Of a stretch of DNA of 44,408 nt, positions 38,624 through 44,408 are shown one piece after another. The stretch spans positions 1 through 44,408 of the forward strand of contig NZ_JAMGBF010000141.1 of the NCBI RefSeq assembly GCF_023516615.1, given 5' to 3'. Numbering within the stretch: position 1 is the first letter of the stretch; each line of letters starts with the position of its first letter. The stretch is from Streptomyces panaciradicis (lineage in GTDB: Bacteria > Actinomycetota > Actinomycetes > Streptomycetales > Streptomycetaceae). The translations under genes were made by a program, and so were the position numbers. Under the pieces are notes generated by a model. That model was given only the letters and a program-made list of their open reading frames with translations, did not search any database and was not told the DNA's origin.

Positions 38624-38944
38624 GTGATCAGCATCAACAGCAGCTCCACCAGCACCGTCAAAATGACCGATCACTCGGTCGTCGTCTCCCTGTGCATGCT
38701 CGGCGCCTCGATCCCGGGCACCGGTCTGTCCGGCATCCGTGCCGTGCGTCCGGCGTCCCCTGTGTCTCTCGCGGGTCTTCCCGTCCGTGAGCGCAATGAG
38801 CGACCGACGAAGGCACTGGAAGCAGTAGAGGCACAGGCGCAGGCCTATGCCTTTACGGCGGCCGGTGCCGGCAGCCGGAAGCAGACGCAGCACCACCTGA
38901 TGTGGGCCTTCCGTGGGCGAGAACCCTGGAGTGATCCAGCCTGA
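38624..38944 (+). CDS. Upstream ORF in the wblC leader (106 codons)
   Basis: GTG at 38624 with a strong GGAGG about 9 bases upstream. The product begins VISINSSSTSTVKMTDHS, has a hydrophobic stretch (VVVSLCMLGASIPGTGLSGI) and a polar second half with EAVEAQAQAYAF. It ends 24 bases before the attenuator-like hairpin. Codon bias is weaker than in neighbours, especially in the second half, which suggests selection on RNA rather than protein. The wblC/whiB7 leaders of actinobacteria are known to contain a uORF whose translation controls premature termination, so ribosome inhibitors induce the gene. The peptide itself may have no function. An earlier TTG/ATG extension to 38555 exists. Confidence 0.65.
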   Translation: MISINSSSTSTVKMTDHSVVVSLCMLGASIPGTGLSGIRAVRPASPVSLAGLPVRERNERPTKALEAVEAQAQAYAFTAAGAGSRKQTQHHLMWAFRGREPWSDPA

Positions 38945-38967
38945 CAGCCGATCAGGCCGGCGCCTTC

Positions 38968-39002
38968 AGGGCCGCGGAACCCCATCCGGGATCCGCGGCC
39001 CT
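38968..39002 (+). terminator. Attenuator-like intrinsic terminator in the wblC leader
   Basis: AGGGCCGCGGA (38968-38978) pairs exactly with TCCGCGGCCCT (38992-39002). The loop allows further CCC-GGG pairing, and the stem is followed by TCTGTTTGT. It is placed between the uORF and wblC, exactly where conditional termination is expected. Two further perfect hairpins follow before wblC: 39010-39026 (GTCCCCG/CGGGGAC) and 39079-39096 (CCGGCCC/GGGCCGG). Confidence 0.75.
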
Positions 39003-39122
39003 TCTGTTTGTCCCCGCACCGGGGACGACGGAGCGAAGGGGCCTCGGGACAACAGCAGAACCCGGTACCAGCCGCCTCCCGGCCCAACAGGGCCGGAAAC
39101 GAACAGACGAGGAAGACGACAC

Positions 39123-39491
39123 GTGCAACTCGAAGCGCACGCCCCGTCCGTACCGCCTTCCGAAACGATCCCCCCGCCCGGCCTCACGGAGGACTCCACC
39201 TTGACCCCGCTCACCGCGCTCACCGCGCTCGACGACGCCATCGAGAACCTCGGCGTACCCGTCCCCTGCCGTTCCTACGACCCGGAGGTCTTCTTCGCCG
39301 AGTCGCCGGCCGACGTCGAGTACGCCAAGTCCCTCTGCCGCACCTGCCCGCTGATCGAGGCCTGCCTCGCCGGCGCCAAGGAGCGGCGTGAGCCCTGGGG
39401 CGTCTGGGGTGGCGAGCTGTTCGTCCAGGGTGTCGTCGTCGCCCGCAAGCGGCCGCGTGGCCGCCCGCGCAAGAACCCGGTCACGGCATGA
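39123..39491 (+). CDS. wblC: WhiB-family transcriptional activator WblC/WhiB7
   Basis: 122 residues. Four Fe-S ligands are at Cys49, Cys72, Cys75 and Cys81 (C-x22-C-x2-C-x5-C). The sigma-binding turn is GVWGG (93-97), and a C-terminal AT-hook RGRP (112-115) lies in a basic tail. The AT-hook identifies WhiB7/WblC among WhiB proteins. It binds the main sigma factor and AT-rich DNA upstream of -35 boxes to activate intrinsic resistance to ribosome-targeting antibiotics, including its own gene. GTG 39123 has GAGGA about 9 bases upstream. Expression is likely set by the long leader. A small gene overlaps its stop by ATGA. Confidence 0.95.
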   Translation: MQLEAHAPSVPPSETIPPPGLTEDSTLTPLTALTALDDAIENLGVPVPCRSYDPEVFFAESPADVEYAKSLCRTCPLIEACLAGAKERREPWGVWGGELFVQGVVVARKRPRGRPRKNPVTA

Positions 39492-39814
39492 ACACCGCAG
39501 GCACGATCGACCGTCCCCACACGCACGACCCCAAGAAGCAGGCCCCGATGAAGCCGTCCACCACTGAGCCCACCGGCTCCGCGATCGAAGACTCCACCAC
39601 CAGCACCGGCGTGACCGGTTCGCGTCAGAACAGGACCCGAGAGATGCAACTCATTCCAGAAGCCCTGGCACGTGCGCATATGCACGAGCGGCTGCGTGAG
39701 GCCGAGCGGGAACGCCCGGCCGCGCGCCTGATGGCCGCCCGCCGGATGCAGCGCCGTGCCGAGCTCGCCTCCCGGCGTGCTCGCCGCGCGCTCGCCATGG
39801 CGGTCATGCAGTAG
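39488..39814 (+). CDS. Small basic protein coupled to wblC, function unknown
   Basis: 108 residues. The first half is Thr/Pro-rich and poorly ordered. The second half is strongly helical and basic (MQLIPEALARAHMHERLREA and then RRMQRRAELASRRARRALAM). It begins with an ATGA overlap with wblC, so the two are co-translated. The conserved part probably starts at the internal ATG at 39644 (MQLIPEALARAHM), which could be the true start of a 56-residue protein, with GAGAG upstream. I do not recognise a named family; coupling to wblC suggests a role in the same response. Confidence 0.65.
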   Translation: MNTAGTIDRPHTHDPKKQAPMKPSTTEPTGSAIEDSTTSTGVTGSRQNRTREMQLIPEALARAHMHERLREAERERPAARLMAARRMQRRAELASRRARRALAMAVMQ

Positions 39815-39830
39815 CCGCCTGTCCCATGTA

Positions 39831-39855
39831 GGCGCCTCCCGAGCCGGGAGGCGCC
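39831..39855. terminator. 10-bp stem terminator
   Basis: GGCGCCTCCC (39831-39840) and GGGAGGCGCC (39846-39855) around GAGCC, 16 bases after the stop of the gene coupled to wblC. Confidence 0.8.
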
Positions 39856-39861
39856 GGCTCC

Positions 39862-39901
39862 CCGCGGGGGCCGGTCCGTGCGAACGGACCGGCCCCCGCG
39901 G
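39862..39901. terminator. 18-bp perfect stem terminator, second of a tandem pair
   Basis: Arms 39862-39879 and 39884-39901 are exact complements around GCGA. It directly follows the previous hairpin, so the wblC transcription unit ends in a double terminator and is insulated from the zinc-ribbon gene. Confidence 0.85.
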
Positions 39902-39947
39902 TGCGTTGTGCCCGCCCGCGCCCCGGCGCCGGAGGTATCGTCGCCGG

Positions 39948-40157
39948 ATGACGAGTCATCCCGGGAACCGTGACGACTCGGGCTCCGCGGCGGAGCCCCG
40001 GCCGGTGGTGTGCGCACGCTGTGGCGCCCGGGCCGAGAAAGCGCCGCCCACCTGGACCTTCTCGGTGGAGGACGGCGTCCGCCGGCACTACTGCGACGCC
40101 TGCTCGCGGGAGAATCTCAGGGCGATCGAGGGCCGGCTGGACTCGGCCTGGTGGTAG
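39948..40157 (+). CDS. Small zinc-ribbon protein, function unknown
   Basis: 69 residues with two pairs of cysteines (VCARCG and YCDACS) spaced by about 25 residues, a treble-clef or zinc-ribbon pattern. They are followed by a short helix (RENLRAIEGRLDSAWW). ATG 39948 has GGAGG about 12 bases upstream. It ends one base from the convergent ABC1 kinase gene. It is cytoplasmic and may bind nucleic acid or protein; no family name recognised. Confidence 0.75.
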   Translation: MTSHPGNRDDSGSAAEPRPVVCARCGARAEKAPPTWTFSVEDGVRRHYCDACSRENLRAIEGRLDSAWW

Positions 40158-40158
40158 C

Positions 40159-41523
40159 TCAGGCCTCCGCGGCCGGCTCGTCCTCCTCGTCCTCCAGGAC
40201 GAACCCCGGCAGCCACTCCTCCAGTTCCTCGCGCAGCCGCACCGTGGCTCCCAGCTGACACAGCACCCCGATCGTGCTCAGCGTGACCCGGTGGATCAGC
40301 AGGTAGGCGGGGGGCAGGTTCAGCTGCTTGCCGAGCTGGTAGGCGGGGGAGCGGGGGTCGGCGATACGGGCCGCCTGGCTGCGCATCCAGCCTCGGGTGA
40401 AAGTGAACTCGTCCGCCCGCGCCGGTTCGATGATCGGCAGCAGGTAGTCGAGGACGGCCGCGGGGTCCAGCTCTATGGACTCCTTGACGAAACCCTCCTC
40501 GCGCAGCAACTCGTAGACGGCCTCCGCGTCCGAGTCGAGGGTCATCCGAAGGGAGTCGCCGATGGGGGTGGGCAGCCCGCCGGGGAGACGGTCGACGGTG
40601 CCGAAGTCCAGCACGCCCAGCCGCCAGTCGCCCTCGGTCTCCGGGTCGCCGGGCAGCAGACGGAAGTTGCCCGGGTGCGGGTCGGCGTGCAGCAGACCGG
40701 TGCGGGCCGGCCCCGAGAAGAGGAAGCGGGCCAGCAACTGGCCGGCGCGGTCGCGCTGCTCCGGGGTGCCGTCGGCGATGATCTCCGAGAGCGGCATGCC
40801 GTCCATCCACTCCGTGATCAGGATCTGGTCGCACTGGTGGACCACCGCCGGCACCACCACGTCCGGGTCGCCCGTGAACTCCTCGGCGTGGGTCCGCTGG
40901 GCCTGGGCCTCCAGACCGTAGTCGAGCTCCTCCGAGACGCGGTCGCGGAGTTCGGTGATCAGCGGCTTGACGTCCATACCGGGGATGAGCGGACCCAGCA
41001 GACGCGCGAAACGGCTGAGCTGGTTCAGATCGGACAGGAGGGCGTCGCCGGCTCCCGGGTACTGCACCTTGACCGCCACCTCGCGGCCGTCGTGCCACAC
41101 TCCCCGGTGCACCTGACCGATCGAGGCCGCCGCGGCCGGCTTGTCCTCGAACTCCAGGAACAGCTCCTGCCAGTCAGTGCCCAGCCGCTCGGCGAGCACC
41201 GTGTGCACGGTGCGCGTCGGCATCGGCGGGGCCGCTTCCTGCAGCTTCGTCAGCGCCGCACGGTAGGGGCCGGCCACCTCCTCGGGGAGCGCGGACTCGA
41301 AGACGGACAGAGCCTGCCCGAACTTCATCGCACCGCCCTTGAGCTCGCCGAGCACCTTGAACAACTGCTCCGCCGTACGCTGTTGCAGCTCGCGGCCGAC
41401 GATCTCCGCCGACTCGCCGACGATCCGCTTGCCCAGTCCCCAGGTGGCCCGCCCGGCGAAGCCGAGCGGGAGCGCGGCGAGCTTGGCGGTCCGGGTGACC
41501 GCCTTGCGGGGAAGATCAGACAT
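40159..41523 (-). CDS. ABC1/AarF (UbiB) family kinase-like protein
   Basis: 454 residues. Family marks in order: the N-terminal KxGQ motif KFGQALS, the Ala-rich nucleotide loop AAAASIGQVH (replacing the usual Gly-rich loop), the Lys of VAVKVQYPG, the catalytic loop HADPHPGNF and the metal motif LDFGTVD. The protein-kinase-like fold in ADCK/UbiB proteins acts as an ATPase linked to lipid or quinone metabolism; no trailing membrane span is obvious here. ATG 41523 has GGAGGG upstream. It overlaps the ThiF-like gene by 8 bases and is translated downstream of it. Mycobacteria carry a homologue beside whiB7 (Rv3197, from memory), linked there to macrolide tolerance. Confidence 0.93.
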   Translation of the reverse strand: MSDLPRKAVTRTAKLAALPLGFAGRATWGLGKRIVGESAEIVGRELQQRTAEQLFKVLGELKGGAMKFGQALSVFESALPEEVAGPYRAALTKLQEAAPPMPTRTVHTVLAERLGTDWQELFLEFEDKPAAAASIGQVHRGVWHDGREVAVKVQYPGAGDALLSDLNQLSRFARLLGPLIPGMDVKPLITELRDRVSEELDYGLEAQAQRTHAEEFTGDPDVVVPAVVHQCDQILITEWMDGMPLSEIIADGTPEQRDRAGQLLARFLFSGPARTGLLHADPHPGNFRLLPGDPETEGDWRLGVLDFGTVDRLPGGLPTPIGDSLRMTLDSDAEAVYELLREEGFVKESIELDPAAVLDYLLPIIEPARADEFTFTRGWMRSQAARIADPRSPAYQLGKQLNLPPAYLLIHRVTLSTIGVLCQLGATVRLREELEEWLPGFVLEDEEDEPAAEA

Positions 41524-42793
41524 GCGCCCTCCAAGTCCCTGCCGGCCGCGCCGCCTCTGCCTCACGGCACAACTTCATCGGCGACCGTTGCCCCTTCATT
41601 GTCGCGTGCCGCTCCGCGTCCTCATCGGTGTGTCCCCCTTTACTTACCTTCTCCTCCGCTCCGCACGGACATGCCGGGTGCGGCCAGACCGGCCGGGAAT
41701 GCCAGCTCAGAGCCGGTAGAGAGACCTCCCAGCGGGCTCCGGCGCTTCCCGGGAGACGGCCGTCGAGAAAGGCGAGCGCGTGGGCCGCCGCCAGTCCGGC
41801 GACCGTGGTGGCCAGTGTCACATCGCACGGCCGCACCTGCCGTGACCTGCCCGAACCCGACCGCCACTGCGCGACCAGGCGGGGCCAGGCCGGGTCCCGG
41901 TCGGTGCGCCCCTCGTGCAGACAGCCCGCGCAGCCGGTCTCGCCGGGCAGCACGAGGGGGCCGACGACACCGGTCGCCTCCACCACACCGGCGTACAGAT
42001 GGGGCGTACCCGAAGTGATGAGGGGTTCGGCGGCGGACGGCGCGGGGGCGTGGACGGCGACGTCGTCGCGCGGGGCCAGGATCACCAGCGAGAATCCGGG
42101 GTCGCCTTCAGAGGGAGGTGCCGCGGGGCCGCGGCGCGGCGGACGGCCCGGTGCGCAGCGGCGTACCGCCTGCCGGGCGGCCTCGTCCCGGCGGGCGCCG
42201 ACGGACTCCGGGGGCAGGCCGCCGGGCGAGACGTCCCAGCGCTCGACCCGGCCGATGTCGCGGACGTCGACCTCGCCGACGCCCGCGGCCGCCAGCAGCG
42301 AGGCCAGCAGCGCTCCCACCCGGCCCGCTCCCCGGACCTGCACGCGCAGGGAACGCCGGGCGGCCAGGCGTCCGAGCGCCTCACCCGGTGCGGTGCTGAA
42401 CACCGACAGGGAGGCGAGGTCGGGGCGCAGCCGGTCCAGGACCTCCTTCCTGCCGCGCAGGGTGTCGGCGGCCGGCCCGCCCCCCTTGGCGTCGTCCAGC
42501 AGACCGGCTCCGGCCAGCCGGGACACCAGCCTGTCGACGTGGCCGTCGGGCAGGTCCATGCGGCGCCCCTCCTCGCGCAGGAGCGGCAGACCGCGCGTGC
42601 CGTCGAGCAGGTCGAGGAAGCTGCCGGTCGCGGAGTCCATCGGACCCAGCGTCAGCGCGTGCGCCGCGGCCATCCCGAACTGCACCGTGTTGAGATCACG
42701 CCAGCCGCGCCTGAGCGCGGGCTTCATCACCGGCGCGATCACATCCGTGACATTCCCGGCATCTGCGGCAAGCAGTGCATCCGTCGCATTCAT
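41516..42793 (-). CDS. ThiF/E1-like protein, resembles TOMM leader-peptide-binding cyclodehydratase component
   Basis: 425 residues. An N-terminal winged-helix-like segment (LRRGWRDLNTVQFGMAAAHAL and the LLDGTRGLPLL block; split) resembles the RiPP-recognition part. Then comes a Rossmann-like E1 core with VRGAGRVGALLASLLAAAGV, and a putative zinc site from GCAGC and CPCG. Homologues are often annotated as TOMM precursor leader peptide-binding or ThiF proteins. No YcaO partner, precursor peptide or dehydrogenase is in this window, so azole biosynthesis is unsupported. It overlaps the ABC1 kinase gene. The start is uncertain: ATG 42793 chosen; ATG 42823 and an inner ATG before KPALRRGW are alternatives. 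The C-terminal tail after CPCG is likely disordered. Confidence 0.75.
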   Translation of the reverse strand: MNATDALLAADAGNVTDVIAPVMKPALRRGWRDLNTVQFGMAAAHALTLGPMDSATGSFLDLLDGTRGLPLLREEGRRMDLPDGHVDRLVSRLAGAGLLDDAKGGGPAADTLRGRKEVLDRLRPDLASLSVFSTAPGEALGRLAARRSLRVQVRGAGRVGALLASLLAAAGVGEVDVRDIGRVERWDVSPGGLPPESVGARRDEAARQAVRRCAPGRPPRRGPAAPPSEGDPGFSLVILAPRDDVAVHAPAPSAAEPLITSGTPHLYAGVVEATGVVGPLVLPGETGCAGCLHEGRTDRDPAWPRLVAQWRSGSGRSRQVRPCDVTLATTVAGLAAAHALAFLDGRLPGSAGARWEVSLPALSWHSRPVWPHPACPCGAEEKVSKGGHTDEDAERHATMKGQRSPMKLCREAEAARPAGTWRAHV

Positions 42794-42899
42794 CGGCAGG
42801 CCCCCGTAGCCCTGAGAGAACATCCCGTCCGCCAGCGGAGGCGGGTCGGCCTCCGCGGTGGGACCCAGCATGCACGGGCCCGGCGGAGCGTGCCGAAAG

Positions 42900-42908
42900 T
42901 TGTCCACA
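42900..42908 (+). promoter_or_regulatory. DnaA-box 9-mer in the ThiF-like/YgjP divergent region
   Basis: TTGTCCACA, an exact match to the streptomycete DnaA box as I recall it, 107 bases upstream of the ThiF-like start and 103 bases upstream of the YgjP start. Confidence 0.45.
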
Positions 42909-42918
42909 GGCAGTGGAT

Positions 42919-42933
42919 ATTCGTCGTACGAAT
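42919..42933. promoter_or_regulatory. Inverted repeat, possible operator
   Basis: ATTCGT (42919-42924) and ACGAAT (42928-42933) around CGT, in an unusually AT-rich patch of the 217-bp divergent region, 11 bases from the DnaA-box 9-mer. It may be a dyad for a regulator of one or both genes. Confidence 0.4.
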
Positions 42934-43010
42934 CAAACGCTCGGTGGGGGATCGGCACGGAACCGTCCCGGAGTCGGGACTTCCCCAGGTACAGCGGGTA
43001 ACGTCGGGGC

Positions 43011-43607
43011 GTGCCCGCCGACCCACTGCACCGCGCCGGAACGCCACAGCGCAGCACGACGAGCCAGCCGCCGAGCGGCTCGGGGGCGAGCGCGATCGAG
43101 GTCCGCAGGAGCGCCCGGCGACGCCGGACGGTCTCCGCGTACCGCGAGGGCGATCGCACCGTCGTGCTCATCCCTGCCCGGATGTCCGAGGCTGAGGAGC
43201 AGCGCTGGGTCACCGTCATGCTCGACAAGCTGGCCGCCCAGGAGAGCAAACGGATCCTCGGCGACGACGCGCTGGCCGAGCGCGCCGAGCGGCTGTCCGC
43301 CCAGTACTTCGAGGGCCGGGCGCGGCCCGCCTCGGTGCGCTGGGTCACCAACCAGAACACGCGCTGGGGCTCGTGCACCCCGTCGGAGGGGAGCATCCGC
43401 CTGTCGCACCGGCTGCAGGGGATGCCCGAGTACGTCATCGACTACGTGCTCGTCCATGAGCTGGCGCATCTGCTGGTGCCCGGGCACGGCCCCCGGTTCT
43501 GGCGGCTCCTGGAGGCCTATCCGCGCACCGAGCGGGCCCGCGGCTACCTCGAAGGAGTGGTCGCCGCCGAACGGTTGCCGCATCTGCCGGGCGTCCGCGA
43601 GGACTGA
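43011..43607 (+). CDS. YgjP-like metallopeptidase (M48-related, DUF45)
   Basis: 198 residues. The zinc site is HELAH (His149, Glu150, His153) with His159 six residues later (PGHGPRFW). The upstream RWGSCTPSEGSIRLSHRL is the characteristic YgjP block. The N-terminal ~30 residues are Ser/Pro-rich. No signal peptide, so cytoplasmic. The natural substrate is unknown. The GTG start at 43011 has TAACGT about 10 bases upstream as a possible -10 box and no ribosome site, so the mRNA may be leaderless. Confidence 0.9.
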   Translation: MPADPLHRAGTPQRSTTSQPPSGSGASAIEVRRSARRRRTVSAYREGDRTVVLIPARMSEAEEQRWVTVMLDKLAAQESKRILGDDALAERAERLSAQYFEGRARPASVRWVTNQNTRWGSCTPSEGSIRLSHRLQGMPEYVIDYVLVHELAHLLVPGHGPRFWRLLEAYPRTERARGYLEGVVAAERLPHLPGVRED

Positions 43608-43730
43608 CGGCCGCCCCGGCCGCCGGGACGCGGTTGTGTACCGGGTCTGTACCGGCTTCTTCCGATGTCGGAGTTAGCCGTTAGCCTGGCGCGACGCACT
43701 CACATTCGGGATGGGGGACGGTCGTTACGC

Positions 43731-44408
43731 ATGGCCAGGGAATTCCAACGCGGCCACAAGGCCAAGATCAGTGACCTCACCCCGGGCACCGATCTGTACG
43801 TAGGCGTGCAGATCGGCGGACCCGGGCTGACGTTCGACATCAGCTGCTTCGGTCTCGACGCCGAGGAACGGCTCTCGGACGACCGCTATTTCATCTTCTT
43901 CAACCAGCCCAAGTCCCCCGAGGAGTCCATCCAGCTCCTGGGTGCGCAGGCAGGCGACACCGAGTCCTTCCGGATCACGCTGGACCGGATCCCGCCGCAG
44001 ATCCAGAAGCTGTCCTTCACGGCGACCATCGACGGCGCCGGCCAGATGTCGCAGGTCGGCCCCGGCTACCTGCGGATCGTCGCGGGCGGCGAGGAGGTGG
44101 CCCGGTACGCGTTCAACGGCTCGGAGTTCACCACCGAGCGGGCCGTGATGCTGGGCGACTTCTACCTGAAGGACGTGTGGCGCTTCGCGGCCGTCGGCCA
44201 GGGCTTCGACGGCGGTCTGGAGGCGCTGCTGAAGAACTTCGGCGGCGAGGTCGCGGAGGAGGAGGCCCCCGCGGCTCCCCAGCAGCCGCAGACCTCGGGC
44301 GCCGCTCCCGGCTTCGCACCGCCCGCGTTCGCCGCCCCGGCCGCACCTCCCGCCCCGGCGCCGCAGCCCGCCCAGGGCTTCGCCCCGCCCCCGGGCGCGA
44401 CCCCGCCC
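43731..44408 (+). CDS. TerD-family stress protein with Pro/Ala-rich extension, partial
   Basis: 226 codons visible; the gene runs off the right edge. The N-terminal TerD domain (about 1-175) has VQIGGPGLTFDISCFGLDAE, ERLSDDRYFIFFNQPKSPE and the NGSEFTTERAVMLGDFYLKD block, with acidic residues that bind calcium in the family (longer motifs are broken here). A Pro/Ala/Gln-rich linker (from about 180) follows, and a second domain probably lies beyond the window. TerD proteins act in tellurite and stress responses and in Streptomyces differentiation. ATG 43731 has GGGGGA about 13 bases upstream. Upstream are a repeated TGTACCGG (43637 and 43648) and a TTAGCC repeat near a -10-like TAGCCT (43682). 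Confidence 0.88.
   Translation, partial: MAREFQRGHKAKISDLTPGTDLYVGVQIGGPGLTFDISCFGLDAEERLSDDRYFIFFNQPKSPEESIQLLGAQAGDTESFRITLDRIPPQIQKLSFTATIDGAGQMSQVGPGYLRIVAGGEEVARYAFNGSEFTTERAVMLGDFYLKDVWRFAAVGQGFDGGLEALLKNFGGEVAEEEAPAAPQQPQTSGAAPGFAPPAFAAPAAPPAPAPQPAQGFAPPPGATPP

Noticed and set aside
41516..42793. A TOMM/thiopeptide-type biosynthetic gene cluster
   Set aside because: Only an E1-like protein is present; no YcaO, precursor peptide, dehydrogenase or transporter of that kind nearby.
41516..43438. Extension of the ThiF-like gene upstream to a 640-residue protein
   Set aside because: The extra N-terminal ~215 residues run through a promoter-like AT-richer region and antisense to the YgjP gene; not conserved-looking.

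Overview
The window is a very GC-rich, gene-dense actinobacterial chromosome segment, almost certainly from Streptomyces or a close relative. The grounds are third-position G/C codon bias that makes long mirror ORFs on the opposite strand of nearly every gene, many GTG starts, 4-bp ATGA/GTGA overlaps, leaderless-looking promoters, a WhiB7/WblC regulator, a mycoredoxin and the AdnA/AdnB recombination nuclease pair. No tRNA, rRNA, IS element, CRISPR array or prophage was seen. Two genes are cut by the window edges: a DEAD-box helicase on the left and a TerD-family protein on the right.

Layout. Positions 1-7259 hold a DEAD-box RNA helicase (minus strand), a MiaE-like ferritin-fold protein, a small membrane protein, a DUF3107 protein, a TetR regulator, a small acidic protein, an alpha/beta hydrolase and a DUF3152 membrane-anchored putative metalloprotease. 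Positions 7280-12965 are a dipeptide/oligopeptide-type ABC importer operon preceded by a consensus-like promoter and a 30-residue, three-cysteine, apparently leaderless leader peptide, and closed by a hairpin terminator. Positions 13046-17994 hold a glycosyltransferase of the PelF/DUF3492 type, a polytopic membrane protein, an SDR epimerase-like protein and a Spherulin-4-like TIM barrel. This looks like a compact Pel-like (galactosamine-type) polysaccharide module. Next come MoeZ (18058-19236), two tandem secreted TAP-like hydrolases (minus) and a large pseudokinase/LPG-synthase-type membrane fusion (minus).

Positions 25560-38459 are a DNA-repair and redox island: an alkyltransferase-like protein, AdnA, AdnB, an M20 dipeptidase, NudC, mycoredoxin (minus) and UvrD2. 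It is followed by the wblC (whiB7) locus with an AT-rich autoregulatory-type promoter, a long leader with an upstream ORF and an attenuator-like hairpin. The right end has a small zinc-ribbon protein, an ABC1/AarF kinase-like protein and a ThiF/TOMM-like E1 protein in one minus-strand operon, a YgjP-type metalloprotease and a TerD protein.

From memory, much of this order (helicase, MiaE-like, DUF3107, TetR, DUF3152, MoeZ, ATL, AdnAB, NudC, UvrD2, mycoredoxin, ABC1 kinase, WhiB7) is shared with the Mycobacterium tuberculosis Rv3211-Rv3197A region. The ABC importer, the polysaccharide module and the tandem hydrolases appear as additions to that backbone. The most interesting signals are the Pel-like module, the cysteine leader peptide controlling a peptide importer, the wblC riboregulatory leader, a CTG-started helicase, DnaA-box 9-mers in three promoter regions and a recurring Z-DNA-prone 12-bp palindrome.
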